A stretch of 64,000 bases of DNA from positions 3,622,501-3,686,500 of the forward strand of contig NZ_JAPEPW010000001.1 in the NCBI RefSeq assembly GCF_026339955.1, in the 5' to 3' direction. Shown here in pieces: positions 50,912 through 59,840 of the stretch. This DNA is from Streptomyces sp. NBC_01549. GTDB lineage: Bacteria > Actinomycetota > Actinomycetes > Streptomycetales > Streptomycetaceae. Below the pieces are notes generated by a model. It was not told where the DNA came from, did no database searches, and worked only from the letters and a program-made list of their open reading frames with translations. A program made the translations under genes and the position numbers. Each line of letters starts with the position of its first letter. Positions within the stretch are counted from its first letter, which is position 1.

Positions 50912-51688
50912 ATGGGCAAGCTGGACGGACGCGTCGTCATCGTCACCGGGGCGGCGCGTGGACAGGGCGAGCAGGAGGCGCGGCTGTTCGCGGCGGAGGG
51001 CGCCAGGGTCGTCGTCGCGGACGTGCTCGACGACCGGGGCGAGGACGTGGCCAAGGAGCTGGACGCGCTCTACGTCCACCTCGACGTGGGGCGGGAGGAC
51101 GACTGGGCGGCCGCCGTCGCCGCCGTGAAGGGCGCTTACGGGCGGATCGACGGGCTGGTCAACAACGCGGGCATCCTGCGCTTCAACGCCCTCGTCGACA
51201 CCCCGCTGGACGAGTTTCTGCAGGTCGTGCAGGTCAACCAGGTCGGCTGCTTCCTGGGGATCAAGACGGTCGCGGGGGAGATCGCCGCGGCCGGCGGGGG
51301 CACGATCGTCAACACCGCCTCGTACACCGCGATGACCGGGATGGCGGCCGTGGGCACGTACACGGCGACCAAGCACGCCATCCTCGGCCTCACCCGCGTC
51401 GCCGCCCTGGAGCTGGCGCATCAGCGGATACGGGTCAACGCCATCTGCCCGGGCGCCGTCGACACCCCCATGTCGAACCCGGCCCAGCTCGACCCGACGG
51501 CCGACCCCGAGGAGATGTCCAGGGCGCTGGACGAGCTGTACAGCAAGCTCGTGCCGCTCGGGCGGGTGGGCAGGCCCGAGGAGGTCGCGCGGCTCGCCCT
51601 CTTCCTGACCTCCGAGGACTCCTCGTACATCACCGGGCAGCCGTTCGTGATCGACGGGGGGTGGCTGGCGGGGGTCAGCGTTCTGTAG
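50912..51688 (+). CDS. Short-chain dehydrogenase/reductase
   Basis: 258 aa. Cofactor motif TGAARGQG at 12-19, NNAG at 84-87, catalytic S137, Y150 and K154 (YTATK). The GRVGRPEEVARLALFLTSED and GQPFVIDGGW end is typical of classical SDRs. Oxidises or reduces a hydroxyl/keto group with NAD(P), probably on a 3-hydroxy intermediate. Last gene of the amidohydrolase operon. Close in type to the mycobacterial mycofactocin- or steroid-linked SDRs. Confidence 0.9.
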   Translation: MGKLDGRVVIVTGAARGQGEQEARLFAAEGARVVVADVLDDRGEDVAKELDALYVHLDVGREDDWAAAVAAVKGAYGRIDGLVNNAGILRFNALVDTPLDEFLQVVQVNQVGCFLGIKTVAGEIAAAGGGTIVNTASYTAMTGMAAVGTYTATKHAILGLTRVAALELAHQRIRVNAICPGAVDTPMSNPAQLDPTADPEEMSRALDELYSKLVPLGRVGRPEEVARLALFLTSEDSSYITGQPFVIDGGWLAGVSVL

Positions 51689-51700
51689 GACCAGCTACAG

Positions 51701-51777
51701 CTGACGGTTCGTCAAGTATTGACGCTTCACGGGCTCGGTGCAACAGTCGGCGGCAAGTAGATCTGACGGAACGTCAG
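51701..51777. promoter_or_regulatory. Regulon palindromes, sites 10 and 11 (second LLM operon)
   Basis: CTGACGGTTCGTCAA (51701-51715, last base off consensus) and CTGACGGAACGTCAG followed by AT (51763-51777). The second is 27 bases before the TTG start of the LLM gene. Confidence 0.78.
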
Positions 51778-51804
51778 ATACGAATGTGGGGACGGTGAAC
51801 CTCC

Positions 51805-52923
51805 TTGGAATTCGGGCTCTTTGTACAGGGATACGTGGGCAAGCGCGCCGAGACCGACCCGCTCGCAGAGCACAAGGCGCTGATGGAGGAGACCGAGTAC
51901 GTCATCCAGGCGGACAAGTCCGGCTTCAAGTACGCCTGGGCGTCCGAGCACCACTTCCTGGAGGAGTACTCGCACCTCTCGGCGAACGACGTCTACCTCG
52001 GCTATCTCGCCCACGCCACGGACCGCATCCACCTCGGCTCGGGCATCTTCAACCCGCTCGCCCAGGTCAACCACCCGGTGAAGGTCGCCGAGAAGGTCGC
52101 CATGCTCGACCACCTCAGCCAGAACCGCTTCGAGTTCGGCAGCGGGCGCGGCGCGGGCAGCCACGAGATCCTCGGCTTCCTCCCCGGTATCACCGACATG
52201 AACTACACCAAGGAGATCTGGGAAGAGACCATCGCCGAGTTCCCGAAGATGTGGCTCCAGGAGGAGTACGCCGGGTTCCAGGGCAAGCACTGGCAGCTCC
52301 CGCCCCGCAAGGTGCTCCCCAAGCCGTACGGGAAGGCGCACCCCGCGATGTGGTACGCCGCCGGGTCGCCCCCCTCGTACGCCATGGCCGCCCGCAAGGG
52401 CCTGGGCGTGCTCGGCTTCAGCGTGCAGAAGGTCTCCGACATGGAGTGGGTGCTCCAGCAGTACAAGACCGCCATCGTGGACGCCGAACCCGTCGGGGCC
52501 TTCGTCAACGACAACGTGATGGTGACGACCACCGCCATCTGCGCGCCGACGCACGACGAGGCGATACGGATCGCGGTCGCCGGCGAGCTGCACTATCTGC
52601 CCTCCCTGGTCTTCCGCTACCACGACACCTTCCCGCGCCCCGAGGGCTTCCCCGTCTGGCCCGAGACGCTCCCCGAGTACAACGCGGAGTTCGTCGAACT
52701 CCTCATCGAGGAGGAGCTGCTGATCTGCGGCGACCCGGACGAGGTGCTCACCCAGTGCAAGAGGTGGGAGCAGGCGGGCGCCGATCAGCTCTCCTTCGGG
52801 CTGCCGGTCGGGGTCCCGAAGGAGGAGACCCTCCAGACGATCCGGCTGATCGGCGAGCACGTGATCCCGAAGATCGACACGGACCCGGTGCACCGGACGA
52901 CCCGTTTCCGCCAGGCTTCCTGA
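51805..52923 (+). CDS. LLM-class oxidoreductase, second copy
   Basis: 372 aa from TTG 51805. It starts EFGLFVQGYVGKRAETDPLA and contains YAWASEHHFLEEYSHLSAND, LAHATDRIHLGSGIFNPLAQ and KVAMLDHLSQNRFEFGSGRG, a longer luciferase-like type near flavin- or F420-dependent monooxygenases. It is only distantly like the first LLM protein. It heads a three-gene operon under palindromes 10 and 11 and probably oxidises or reduces the pathway substrate. Confidence 0.87.
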   Translation: MEFGLFVQGYVGKRAETDPLAEHKALMEETEYVIQADKSGFKYAWASEHHFLEEYSHLSANDVYLGYLAHATDRIHLGSGIFNPLAQVNHPVKVAEKVAMLDHLSQNRFEFGSGRGAGSHEILGFLPGITDMNYTKEIWEETIAEFPKMWLQEEYAGFQGKHWQLPPRKVLPKPYGKAHPAMWYAAGSPPSYAMAARKGLGVLGFSVQKVSDMEWVLQQYKTAIVDAEPVGAFVNDNVMVTTTAICAPTHDEAIRIAVAGELHYLPSLVFRYHDTFPRPEGFPVWPETLPEYNAEFVELLIEEELLICGDPDEVLTQCKRWEQAGADQLSFGLPVGVPKEETLQTIRLIGEHVIPKIDTDPVHRTTRFRQAS

Positions 52924-52936
52924 GGAGGGTGCGGCC

Positions 52937-54667
52937 ATGCTCGACCACGTCATCAAGGGCGCGACCGTCGTGGACGGCACGGGCGCGCCCGGCTACACCG
53001 CGGACGTCGGCGTCCGCGACGGCCGTATCGTCGCGATCGGCACGGTCACGGAGGCGTCCCGCACCAGCGAGGACGCCTCCGGTCTGGTCCTCGCCCCCGG
53101 GTTCGTCGACCCGCACACGCACTACGACGCCCAGCTCTTCTGGGACCCCTACGCCACCCCGTCCCTGAACCACGGGGTGACGACGGTCGCGGGCGGCAAC
53201 TGCGGCTTCACCCTCGCCCCGCTGAACCCGGCACGGCCCGAGGACGCCGACTACACCCGCCGCATGATGTCCAAGGTCGAAGGGATGTCGCTGGTCGCCC
53301 TGGAGGAGGGGGCGCCCTGGAACTGGCACAGCTTCGGCGACTACCTCGACGCCCTGGAGGGACGGATCGCCGTCAACGCGGGCTTCATGGTGGGGCACTG
53401 CGCGCTGCGGCGGTATGTGATGGGCGCGGACGCGGTGGGCGGGCAGCCGACCGGAGAGCAGCTGGAGCAGATGCTCACCCTCTTCCACGAGGCGATGGAG
53501 GCGGGAGCCTGGGGCCTGTCCACCACCCAGTCCTCCACCCATTCCGACGGCGACGGGAAACCGGTCGCGTCCCGGCACGCGAAGCCTGCGGAGTTGCTGG
53601 CCCTGAGCAGGGCCGTCGGCGAGCACGAGGGCACCCAGATCGAGGCGATCGTCGCCGGCTGCCTCGACCAGTTCAGCGACGACGAGATCGACCTGTTCGT
53701 CGAGATGAGCGCGGTGGCGGGCCGCCCGCTCAACTGGAACGTGCTGACCATCGACGCCGCCGTGCCCGAGCGCGTACCGAGGCAACTGGTGGCGAGTGAA
53801 CGGGCGCGGAAGGCGGGTGGCCGGGTGGTGGCCCTCACCATGCCGATCCTCACCCCCATGAACATGTCCCTGGGCACGTTCTGCGCGCTGAACCTGATCC
53901 CCGGGTGGGGCCCGATCCTCGCCCTGCCCGTCCCGGAGCGCATCGCACGGCTGCGGGACCCCTCCGTACGGGCCGAGATGCTGGCCCGGGCGAACAGCAA
54001 GGAGGCGGGCGTCTTCCGCCGCCTCGCCAACTTCGGCCGGTACGTCATCGGGGACACCTACAGCCCGGCGAACGACGGCCTCACCGGGCAGGTCGTGAAG
54101 GACATCGCGGCCCGGCGCCGCCAGGAGCCCTTCGAGTGCCTGGTCGAGATCTGCGCGCACGACGACCTGCGGACGGTGCTGTGGCCCATGCCCACCGACA
54201 ACGACACCGACTCGTGGTCGCTGCGCGCCGAGACCTGGCAGCACCCGGACGTCATGCTCGGCGGCTCGGACGCGGGCGCCCATCTGGACCGCATGTGCGG
54301 GGCCCCGTACACGACCCGGTTCCTCGGGGACTGTCTGCGCGGGCGGAAGCTGACGACGCTGGAGGCGGCCGTGAAGATGCTCACGGACGACCCGGCGCGG
54401 CTCTTCGGACTGAGGGAACGAGGGCGCATCGCGGAGGGCTTCCATGCGGACCTCGTGCTGTTCGACCCGGAGCGGATCGACGCCGGCAAGGCCAGCCTGG
54501 TGCACGACCTGCCGGGAGAAAGCCCCCGGCTCGACTCCAAGGCGATCGGCGTCACGGCGGTGTGGGTCAACGGGGTCGAGTCGATCCGCGGGGACGTGGT
54601 GACGGGCGCCGTTCCCGGGAAGGTGCTCCGCTCCGGGCGGGACACGCAGACGGTGAGCACGCGGTGA
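52937..54667 (+). CDS. Amidohydrolase family 3 (D-aminoacylase-like)
   Basis: 576 aa. Metal-site HxH at H60/H62 (GFVDPHTHYDAQLF), C89 in GGNCGFTLAP, GHCALRRYVMG, and a late LGGSDAGAHLDRM with the catalytic Asp. Family members hydrolyse N-acyl-D-amino acids, but many actinobacterial homologues sit in lipid or ring-cleavage operons with unknown substrates. It overlaps the next gene by GTGA. Confidence 0.87.
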   Translation: MLDHVIKGATVVDGTGAPGYTADVGVRDGRIVAIGTVTEASRTSEDASGLVLAPGFVDPHTHYDAQLFWDPYATPSLNHGVTTVAGGNCGFTLAPLNPARPEDADYTRRMMSKVEGMSLVALEEGAPWNWHSFGDYLDALEGRIAVNAGFMVGHCALRRYVMGADAVGGQPTGEQLEQMLTLFHEAMEAGAWGLSTTQSSTHSDGDGKPVASRHAKPAELLALSRAVGEHEGTQIEAIVAGCLDQFSDDEIDLFVEMSAVAGRPLNWNVLTIDAAVPERVPRQLVASERARKAGGRVVALTMPILTPMNMSLGTFCALNLIPGWGPILALPVPERIARLRDPSVRAEMLARANSKEAGVFRRLANFGRYVIGDTYSPANDGLTGQVVKDIAARRRQEPFECLVEICAHDDLRTVLWPMPTDNDTDSWSLRAETWQHPDVMLGGSDAGAHLDRMCGAPYTTRFLGDCLRGRKLTTLEAAVKMLTDDPARLFGLRERGRIAEGFHADLVLFDPERIDAGKASLVHDLPGESPRLDSKAIGVTAVWVNGVESIRGDVVTGAVPGKVLRSGRDTQTVSTR

Positions 54668-56139
54668 CCGATGCGCGGGGGGCGGGCGACGAACAGCGGC
54701 TGTTCATCGGCGGCTCGTGGGTGGAGCCGGACGACGGGCACTACGAGGTGACCGACCCGGCGACGGAGGGCGTCGTCGGGCTGGCGCCGGAGGCCTCGCG
54801 GAAGCAGGTGCACGCGGCCGCCGCCGCGGCCCGGGAGGCCTTCGGCCCGTGGTCGCGGACGCCGCCCGAGGAGCGCGCGGCGCTCCTCGGCCGGGCGGCG
54901 GACATCATCCGGCGCAACTTCCTCCCTTACGCCGAACTCGCCCAGGCCGAGAGCGGTGCCACCACCGGGACCGCGCGCGGGATGCAGGTGGGGGTGGGCG
55001 CGGCCCGTTTCCGGCGCTACGCGCGCGTGGAGCCCGTCGAGCAGCCGCTGCCGCCGCAGATCAACGAGGCCGGGCCGTTCGGGGCCGCCGCCGTGATGGG
55101 TGCCCTGGCCGTACGCCAGCCGGTCGGCGTCGTCACCTGTATCACTTCCTACAACAATCCCTGGGCCAACCCGGCCGGCAAGATCGCCCCCGCCCTGGCC
55201 ATGGGCAACACGGTGGTCGTGAAGCCCGCCCCGCAGGACCCGCTCTCCGTGTACCGGATGGCTCAGGCCCTGGAGGCGGCGGGCGTACCGCCGGGCGTCG
55301 TGAACGTGGTGAGCGGCTCGCGCGCGGAGGCCGGCGAGGCGGCCGTGGACTGCGAGGACGTGGACATGGTCAGCTTCACCGGCTCGACGGCGGTGGGGCG
55401 GCGGATCGCCGAGGTGTGCGGGCGAGGGATGAAACGCCAGCTGATGGAGCTGGGCGGGAAGGGCGCGGCGGTCGTCTTCGACGACGCGGACATCGGGTCG
55501 GCGGTGTCCGGCATCGGCACGACGTTCTCCTTCTACAGCGGGCAGATCTGTACGGCGCCGACGAGGGTGATCGCGCAGAAGGGGATCTACGGCCGACTGG
55601 TCGAGCAACTGGCCGCGTACGCTGGGCGGTTGACGGTCGGGGACCCGCGGGAGCCGGGGACGGTCGTCGGGCCGGTCATCTCGGCGGCGCACCGGGACCA
55701 GGTGGAGGCGTACGTCGAACTCGGCCGGAAGGAGGGCGCGCGGATCGTCACGGGCGGCACGCGTCCCCCGTCCGACCGTGGTTTCTACGTCGCCCCGACC
55801 CTCCTGGCGGACTGCTCCCCCGACATGCGGGTGGTCCGCGAGGAGATCTTCGGGCCCGTCGTGGTGGTCGTCCCCTTCGACGACGAGGAGGAAGGCATCG
55901 CCCTCGCCAACGACAGCGACTACGGGCTGATCGACTACGTCTGGTCGGGCGACGTCGCCCGCGCCTTCCGCGTCGCCCGCGCGCTGCGTGCGGGCGGGGT
56001 CGGCGTCAACACCGTCGGCCGCAACATGGAGGCGCCGTTCGGCGGTTTCAAGAAGAGCGGGGTGGGGCGGGACGTGGGGTCGTACGCGCTGCACGCGTAC
56101 AGCGAGGTGCAGGCGATCGTGTGGCCGTCGGGGAACTAG
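54664..56139 (+). CDS. Aldehyde dehydrogenase family protein
   Basis: 491 aa from a GTG overlapping the previous stop. Key residues: N164/N165 (TSYNNPWANP), VVKPAP, FTGSTAVGRR, E262 in ELGGKG, nucleophile C296 in YSGQICTAPT and EEIFGPVVVV. Oxidises an aldehyde to the acid with NAD(P). Last gene of the operon; the aldehyde may be the product of retro-aldol cleavage by the Ltp/DUF35 pairs, which is inference. Confidence 0.92.
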   Translation: MTDARGAGDEQRLFIGGSWVEPDDGHYEVTDPATEGVVGLAPEASRKQVHAAAAAAREAFGPWSRTPPEERAALLGRAADIIRRNFLPYAELAQAESGATTGTARGMQVGVGAARFRRYARVEPVEQPLPPQINEAGPFGAAAVMGALAVRQPVGVVTCITSYNNPWANPAGKIAPALAMGNTVVVKPAPQDPLSVYRMAQALEAAGVPPGVVNVVSGSRAEAGEAAVDCEDVDMVSFTGSTAVGRRIAEVCGRGMKRQLMELGGKGAAVVFDDADIGSAVSGIGTTFSFYSGQICTAPTRVIAQKGIYGRLVEQLAAYAGRLTVGDPREPGTVVGPVISAAHRDQVEAYVELGRKEGARIVTGGTRPPSDRGFYVAPTLLADCSPDMRVVREEIFGPVVVVVPFDDEEEGIALANDSDYGLIDYVWSGDVARAFRVARALRAGGVGVNTVGRNMEAPFGGFKKSGVGRDVGSYALHAYSEVQAIVWPSGN

Positions 56140-56165
56140 GACTTGTGGGGGAACCAGGACTTGTG
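56130..56165. repeat. 18-bp tandem duplication across the ALDH stop codon
   Basis: GGGGAACTAGGACTTGTG (56130-56147) and GGGGAACCAGGACTTGTG (56148-56165). The first copy contains the stop. Confidence 0.85.
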
Positions 56166-56279
56166 CGGACCGGCAGGGTGCAACATCCGGGCGGGGGCGT
56201 CGAACCCGTCCGGCATGGCGCCGGGGCCCGCGGTGCCGCGGGGCGGATGCTGAGAACTCCGACCCGGCAGGAGAGGCCC

Positions 56280-56900
56280 GTGAACGACCCCAGCCCGCAA
56301 GGAACCCGGAAGCCGGCATCCGCCGGAGCAGGAGACGACCCCGCCGGCCAGGCCGGGGTCATCGGCATCGGACTCGCCGCCGTGCTGGCGTTCGCACTCG
56401 CGCAGGGTTCCTGGCAGTGGTTCTCCACGTTCATCGGGGTGACGCTTCTTGCCGTGATCTTCGCCTTCCAGCGGCGGCCGCCGTGGACGCCCGGCATCCG
56501 AACGGCGTACATGCGCGCTCTGGTCGCGTATTCGCTGGTCGTCGGCCTGTGCTTGGCGATCGCACTGGCCCCCATGATGCAGCGCTGGGCTTGGCTGTTT
56601 CCGATGTCGGGCACCCGAAGCGGGTGCGCGTGGATGGGCAGGTACGAGGTCATCCAGTCGACGGCCGCGCTGGCGAACGTGGCTGATCGCGACGACGCCG
56701 CCGTGGCGTACGCACAGGAGGCCCGGAGCCGTGAGGCCGTTGCCGACTGCCTGGCAACCACGACGACCCGGTGGCTGCCTCTGTACGGAACCGGGGCGGC
56801 CGTGCTGGTGGGCGCGGGCGCATGGTCCCGCGACCGGGCCCGGGCCCGGGCCCGGTCGGCTCGAACCTGCCGATCTTCACCAGGGCGCGTCCGTACCTGA
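56280..56900 (+). CDS. Small membrane protein
   Basis: 206 aa from GTG 56280 after AGGAGAGG. Four hydrophobic helices: GVIGIGLAAVLAFALAQGSW, FSTFIGVTLLAVIFAFQ, YMRALVAYSLVVGLCLAIAL and the C-terminal LYGTGAAVLVGAGAW. A Cys-containing loop (SGTRSGCAWMGRYEV ... VADCLATTT) between helices 3 and 4 is probably extracytoplasmic. The C-terminus is Arg/Ala-rich. No family recognised. Confidence 0.7.
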   Translation: MNDPSPQGTRKPASAGAGDDPAGQAGVIGIGLAAVLAFALAQGSWQWFSTFIGVTLLAVIFAFQRRPPWTPGIRTAYMRALVAYSLVVGLCLAIALAPMMQRWAWLFPMSGTRSGCAWMGRYEVIQSTAALANVADRDDAAVAYAQEARSREAVADCLATTTTRWLPLYGTGAAVLVGAGAWSRDRARARARSARTCRSSPGRVRT

Positions 56901-56959
56901 CCGCCTTGTACTCCAGCATGGCCACGAACGTTGAGGGAACCCCCGGCCTCGATGGGGGC

Positions 56960-57565
56960 TCAAGCCTCGCCCCGGAGGTGATCGCGCTGGATCTGGCGGG
57001 CGAGGGTGCGGCGTACGGAGGCCGATTCGGTGGTGCTTCCCGAGGGGGCGGGGATGTCGAGGGCGCGGCTGATCTCGTCGTAGGCGTGCCGGTGGCCGCC
57101 GGGCAGAGTGGCCCGGTGCAGCCGCAGGTCCGCCTCGACCAGGCGCCGGAGTTCGTCGACGTTCTGGGGTGTGAAGTGCTTCCTGCCCCGGGCGACGGCG
57201 TTGACGTGACGCGTGCAGTGGGCGGCGTCGTGGAGGGTCTCGGAGATCTCCTCGGCGAGGCCCCAGAGGCGTCCCTCGAGCCACGGGGTGTCGTACTGGT
57301 CGAGGGAGAGGCGCGGCGGGGGTGACGGATCGTCCCCCTTGTGCCTGGTGAGCTGTTTGGACACGGCGGGCTGACTCATGCCGGTGAGGCGGGCGATCCT
57401 GTCCTGGGTCCAGCCGAGGCCGGCGAAGAGTCTGATCATCTCGGCGCGCAGCCGGCGCATCTCCTCACCTGCGCGGATGACGTCGTTCATGTCGGCGAAC
57501 ATCCGCTCGGCCTGCTCCTCGGTCAGGGGCTCGGGGGTTCGACGCGTGTCCTCTTCGGCTGCCAT
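56960..57565 (-). CDS. HTH regulator (sigma-like/MarR-like HTH with helical tail)
   Basis: 201 aa from ATG 57565. The HTH reads AEMIRLFAGLGWTQDRIARL then TGMSQPAVSKQLTRHKG at about residues 42-75, followed by a helical domain with a possible ligand pocket (WLEGRLWGLAEEISETLHDA). It diverges from the alpha/beta hydrolase at 57629 over a 63-bp gap with two near-identical palindromic repeats, the first of which covers its own start codon. Likely represses itself and the hydrolase. Confidence 0.8.
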   Translation of the reverse strand: MAAEEDTRRTPEPLTEEQAERMFADMNDVIRAGEEMRRLRAEMIRLFAGLGWTQDRIARLTGMSQPAVSKQLTRHKGDDPSPPPRLSLDQYDTPWLEGRLWGLAEEISETLHDAAHCTRHVNAVARGRKHFTPQNVDELRRLVEADLRLHRATLPGGHRHAYDEISRALDIPAPSGSTTESASVRRTLARQIQRDHLRGEA

Positions 57566-57626
57566 AGCTCGGTTATATACCGAGGTCGAGTCCTCATCCT
57601 CGCCATAACTCGGTTGTATAACCAGG
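57561..57626. promoter_or_regulatory. Duplicated operator in the divergent promoter
   Basis: A 25-bp unit occurs twice, 41 bases apart: GCCATAGCTCGGTTATATAC... at 57561-57585 and GCCATAACTCGGTTGTATAA... at 57602-57626. The first contains the perfect palindrome CTCGGT-tatat-ACCGAG (57568-57584), the second GGTT-gtat-AACC. The spacing is about four helical turns, so two dimers could bind one face. Confidence 0.75.
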
Positions 57627-57628
57627 TT

Positions 57629-58483
57629 ATGACTGACAGAGTTCGCCCCATGCCCACCTTCACCGCACCTGACGGAACCCGGCTCGCCTACCGCCTGATC
57701 GGAGACGGAGGCGGCGATCCGGTCCTCTGTGTCCCAGGCGGCCCCACGGACTCCCGCTATCTCGGTGACCTCGGAGGTCTCTCCGCGCACCGCCGACTGG
57801 CCCTCCTGGACCTGCGCGGTACCGGCCGGTCCGCGCTCCCGCACGACACCGCCGGCTACCGCTGCGACCGCCTGGTCGACGACGTCGAGGCGCTGCGCGC
57901 GCACCTCGGGCCGGCCCGGCTGGACCTGCTGGGTCACTCCGCGGGCGCGAACGTCGCGACGCAGTACGCGGCCCGGTACCCGGAGCGCCTCGGCAGGCTC
58001 GCCCTGATCGGCCCCGGCACCCGAGCCGTCGGTATCGAGGTCACGGGGGAGACGCGGCGCGCACTCGCGCGGCTCCGGGAGGGTGAGCCGTGGTTCCCGG
58101 CGGCGTTCGCCGCGCTGGAGGCGATCGGTGCGGGGACGGGGAGCGACTGGGAGGCCATCGTCCCCTTCTTCTGGGGCCGTTGGGACGCCGCGGCACGCCG
58201 GCACCATGCGGCGGCCCGGCCGCGCAACGCGGAAGCCGTGGCCCTCTTCGCGGCCGAGGGCGCCTTCGATCCGCCGGCCACCCGCGCCGCACTCGCCGCC
58301 TGCGGGCCCCCCGCGCTGCTGCTCACCGGGGAGTTCGACCTGAACAGCCCTCCCGGGGCGACGGCCGAGCTGGCGGGGTTGTTCCCCGATGCGCGGCTCG
58401 TCGTGCAGTCCGGGGCGGGTCACTATCCGTGGCTCGACGACGCCGACCGGTTCGCGTCGACTGTCGCGGCGTTTCTGGGCTGA
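57629..58483 (+). CDS. Alpha/beta hydrolase
   Basis: 284 aa from ATG 57629. Oxyanion-loop CVPGGPTDSRYLGD, DLRGTGRS, nucleophile elbow GHSAG with S104, late Asp in LLTGEFDLNSPPG and His in SGAGHYPWLDD. The pattern is that of the proline iminopeptidase/haloperoxidase-like hydrolases. Controlled from the duplicated operator shared with the divergent HTH regulator. Substrate unknown. Confidence 0.88.
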   Translation: MTDRVRPMPTFTAPDGTRLAYRLIGDGGGDPVLCVPGGPTDSRYLGDLGGLSAHRRLALLDLRGTGRSALPHDTAGYRCDRLVDDVEALRAHLGPARLDLLGHSAGANVATQYAARYPERLGRLALIGPGTRAVGIEVTGETRRALARLREGEPWFPAAFAALEAIGAGTGSDWEAIVPFFWGRWDAAARRHHAAARPRNAEAVALFAAEGAFDPPATRAALAACGPPALLLTGEFDLNSPPGATAELAGLFPDARLVVQSGAGHYPWLDDADRFASTVAAFLG

Positions 58484-58484
58484 C

Positions 58485-58610
58485 ACCCACACCGAGTTCG
58501 CCCTCCGCACCCCCAACCTCTACCGCCTCATGAACTCAGCGGCGCCTCCAGCGCGCGGCCGAACAGGGCATACCGCGCCTGGCCCCCGAACTCGCCGCGG
58601 CGCCGGTCAG
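58485..58610 (+). pseudogene. Remnant of a TetR-type regulator C-terminus
   Basis: One frame gives DTHTEFALRTPNLYRLMNS, the typical start of the C-terminal ligand domain of a TetR subgroup (Y..FA..HP.LYRLMF). After a frame change it continues RRLQRAAEQGIPRLAPELAA, also typical of that domain. No HTH part remains. A decayed fragment between two hydrolase genes. Confidence 0.5.
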
Positions 58611-58645
58611 TTGCTCCGCGCTTTCATGAAGTCATGAAGTCGACG

Positions 58646-59617
58646 CTAGGAGTGGAGTGCTCGGTGCAGCGCTTCGACGGCCAGCGTGCGTGCGACCACT
58701 GACGCCTTGGAGTCGCGGAGGGCGTCGAGCATCAGGAAGTCATGGACCATCCCCAGTACGCGCACCGCGGTGACGTCCACTCCCGCCTCGCGCAGCTTGG
58801 CCGCGTACGCCTCGCCTTCGTCACGCAGTACGTCGGCCTCATCGGTGATGACCAGGGTGGTGGGAAGACCACGCAACTGCTCGATGTCGGCTCGCAGGGG
58901 CGAGGCGTAGATTTCGGCGCGCTGCTCGGGATCGGTGGTGTAGGCGTCCCAGAACCACTTCATCCCGTCGCGAGTGAGGTAGTAGCCGTCGGCGAACTGC
59001 TGGTACGAGGGGGTGTCGAAGTTGGCATCGGTGACGGGGTAGAGCAGCACCTGGGCCGCGAGGTCGACATCGCCGCGTTCCTTGGCCATCAGCGCGAAGA
59101 CGGCCGACATGTTGCCGCCGACCGAATCGCCGCAGACCGCGATCCGGGAGACGTCGAGGTTCTGCTCCTCGCCGTTCTGGGTGATCCACTTTCCGACCGC
59201 GTAGTTCTGCTCGATCTGGGTGGGGTACTTCGCCTCGGGAGCCAGGTCATAGACCGGGAAGACCACCGCGGCGTCCGATCCGACCGCCAGTTCACGGACC
59301 AGTCGGTCGTGGGTTTTCTCGTCGCCGAACACCCATCCGGCGCCGTGGATGTACAACACCACCGGGAGGGTCTTCGTCGCTCCCTTGGGGCGGATGATCC
59401 GGGCGCGGACCTGGCCGTAGTCTCCCGCGTCGACGCTCACCCACTGCTCGTCCACCGCGGGTTTGGCCACAGCCTCCCCGGCCTGCAGATCGTCGAGGAT
59501 CTCGCGGCCGTTCTCCGGTGGGACTTCGTAGATGCGCGGGTGCTGGGAGGTGGCGTCCGCCAGATCCTTGGCCGCGGGTTCCAGGACGGGGGTGGAGAGA
59601 GACGGGGAAGTGGACAT
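58646..59617 (-). CDS. Alpha/beta hydrolase, hormone-sensitive-lipase-type esterase
   Basis: 323 aa. HSL hallmarks: HGAGW at 91-95 (oxyanion hole, usually HGGGW), GDSVGG with S165, the DEADVLRDEG Asp and the MVHDFL His. Acts on short acyl esters. There is no signal peptide. It diverges from the cell-wall-anchored hydrolase at 59841 over a 223-bp gap in which I see no clear operator. Confidence 0.9.
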   Translation of the reverse strand: MSTSPSLSTPVLEPAAKDLADATSQHPRIYEVPPENGREILDDLQAGEAVAKPAVDEQWVSVDAGDYGQVRARIIRPKGATKTLPVVLYIHGAGWVFGDEKTHDRLVRELAVGSDAAVVFPVYDLAPEAKYPTQIEQNYAVGKWITQNGEEQNLDVSRIAVCGDSVGGNMSAVFALMAKERGDVDLAAQVLLYPVTDANFDTPSYQQFADGYYLTRDGMKWFWDAYTTDPEQRAEIYASPLRADIEQLRGLPTTLVITDEADVLRDEGEAYAAKLREAGVDVTAVRVLGMVHDFLMLDALRDSKASVVARTLAVEALHRALHS

Positions 59618-59840
59618 AGTACGTCTCCTGCCTCTGATACCTGCTGATGACAGCTAGCCCTGACCCCCTCCCATCGTCTCTCGGGCGCGTATCAGCGCAA
59701 CTTCGAAGAGGACGTGGAGCGTGCTCGCTTTCACCCCGATGCCGCGCCGGTTTCACCCGATTGCACCGGATGAGCGGGCTCGAGGGCACCGACGTGTGAA
59801 CGCTGATGTGCCGAAGCCTTCAAGAGGAAGCGAGAACGGC

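Noticed and set aside
52748-56319. Long leftward frames across the amidohydrolase and ALDH genes
   Set aside because: Shadows of clearly recognised rightward genes.
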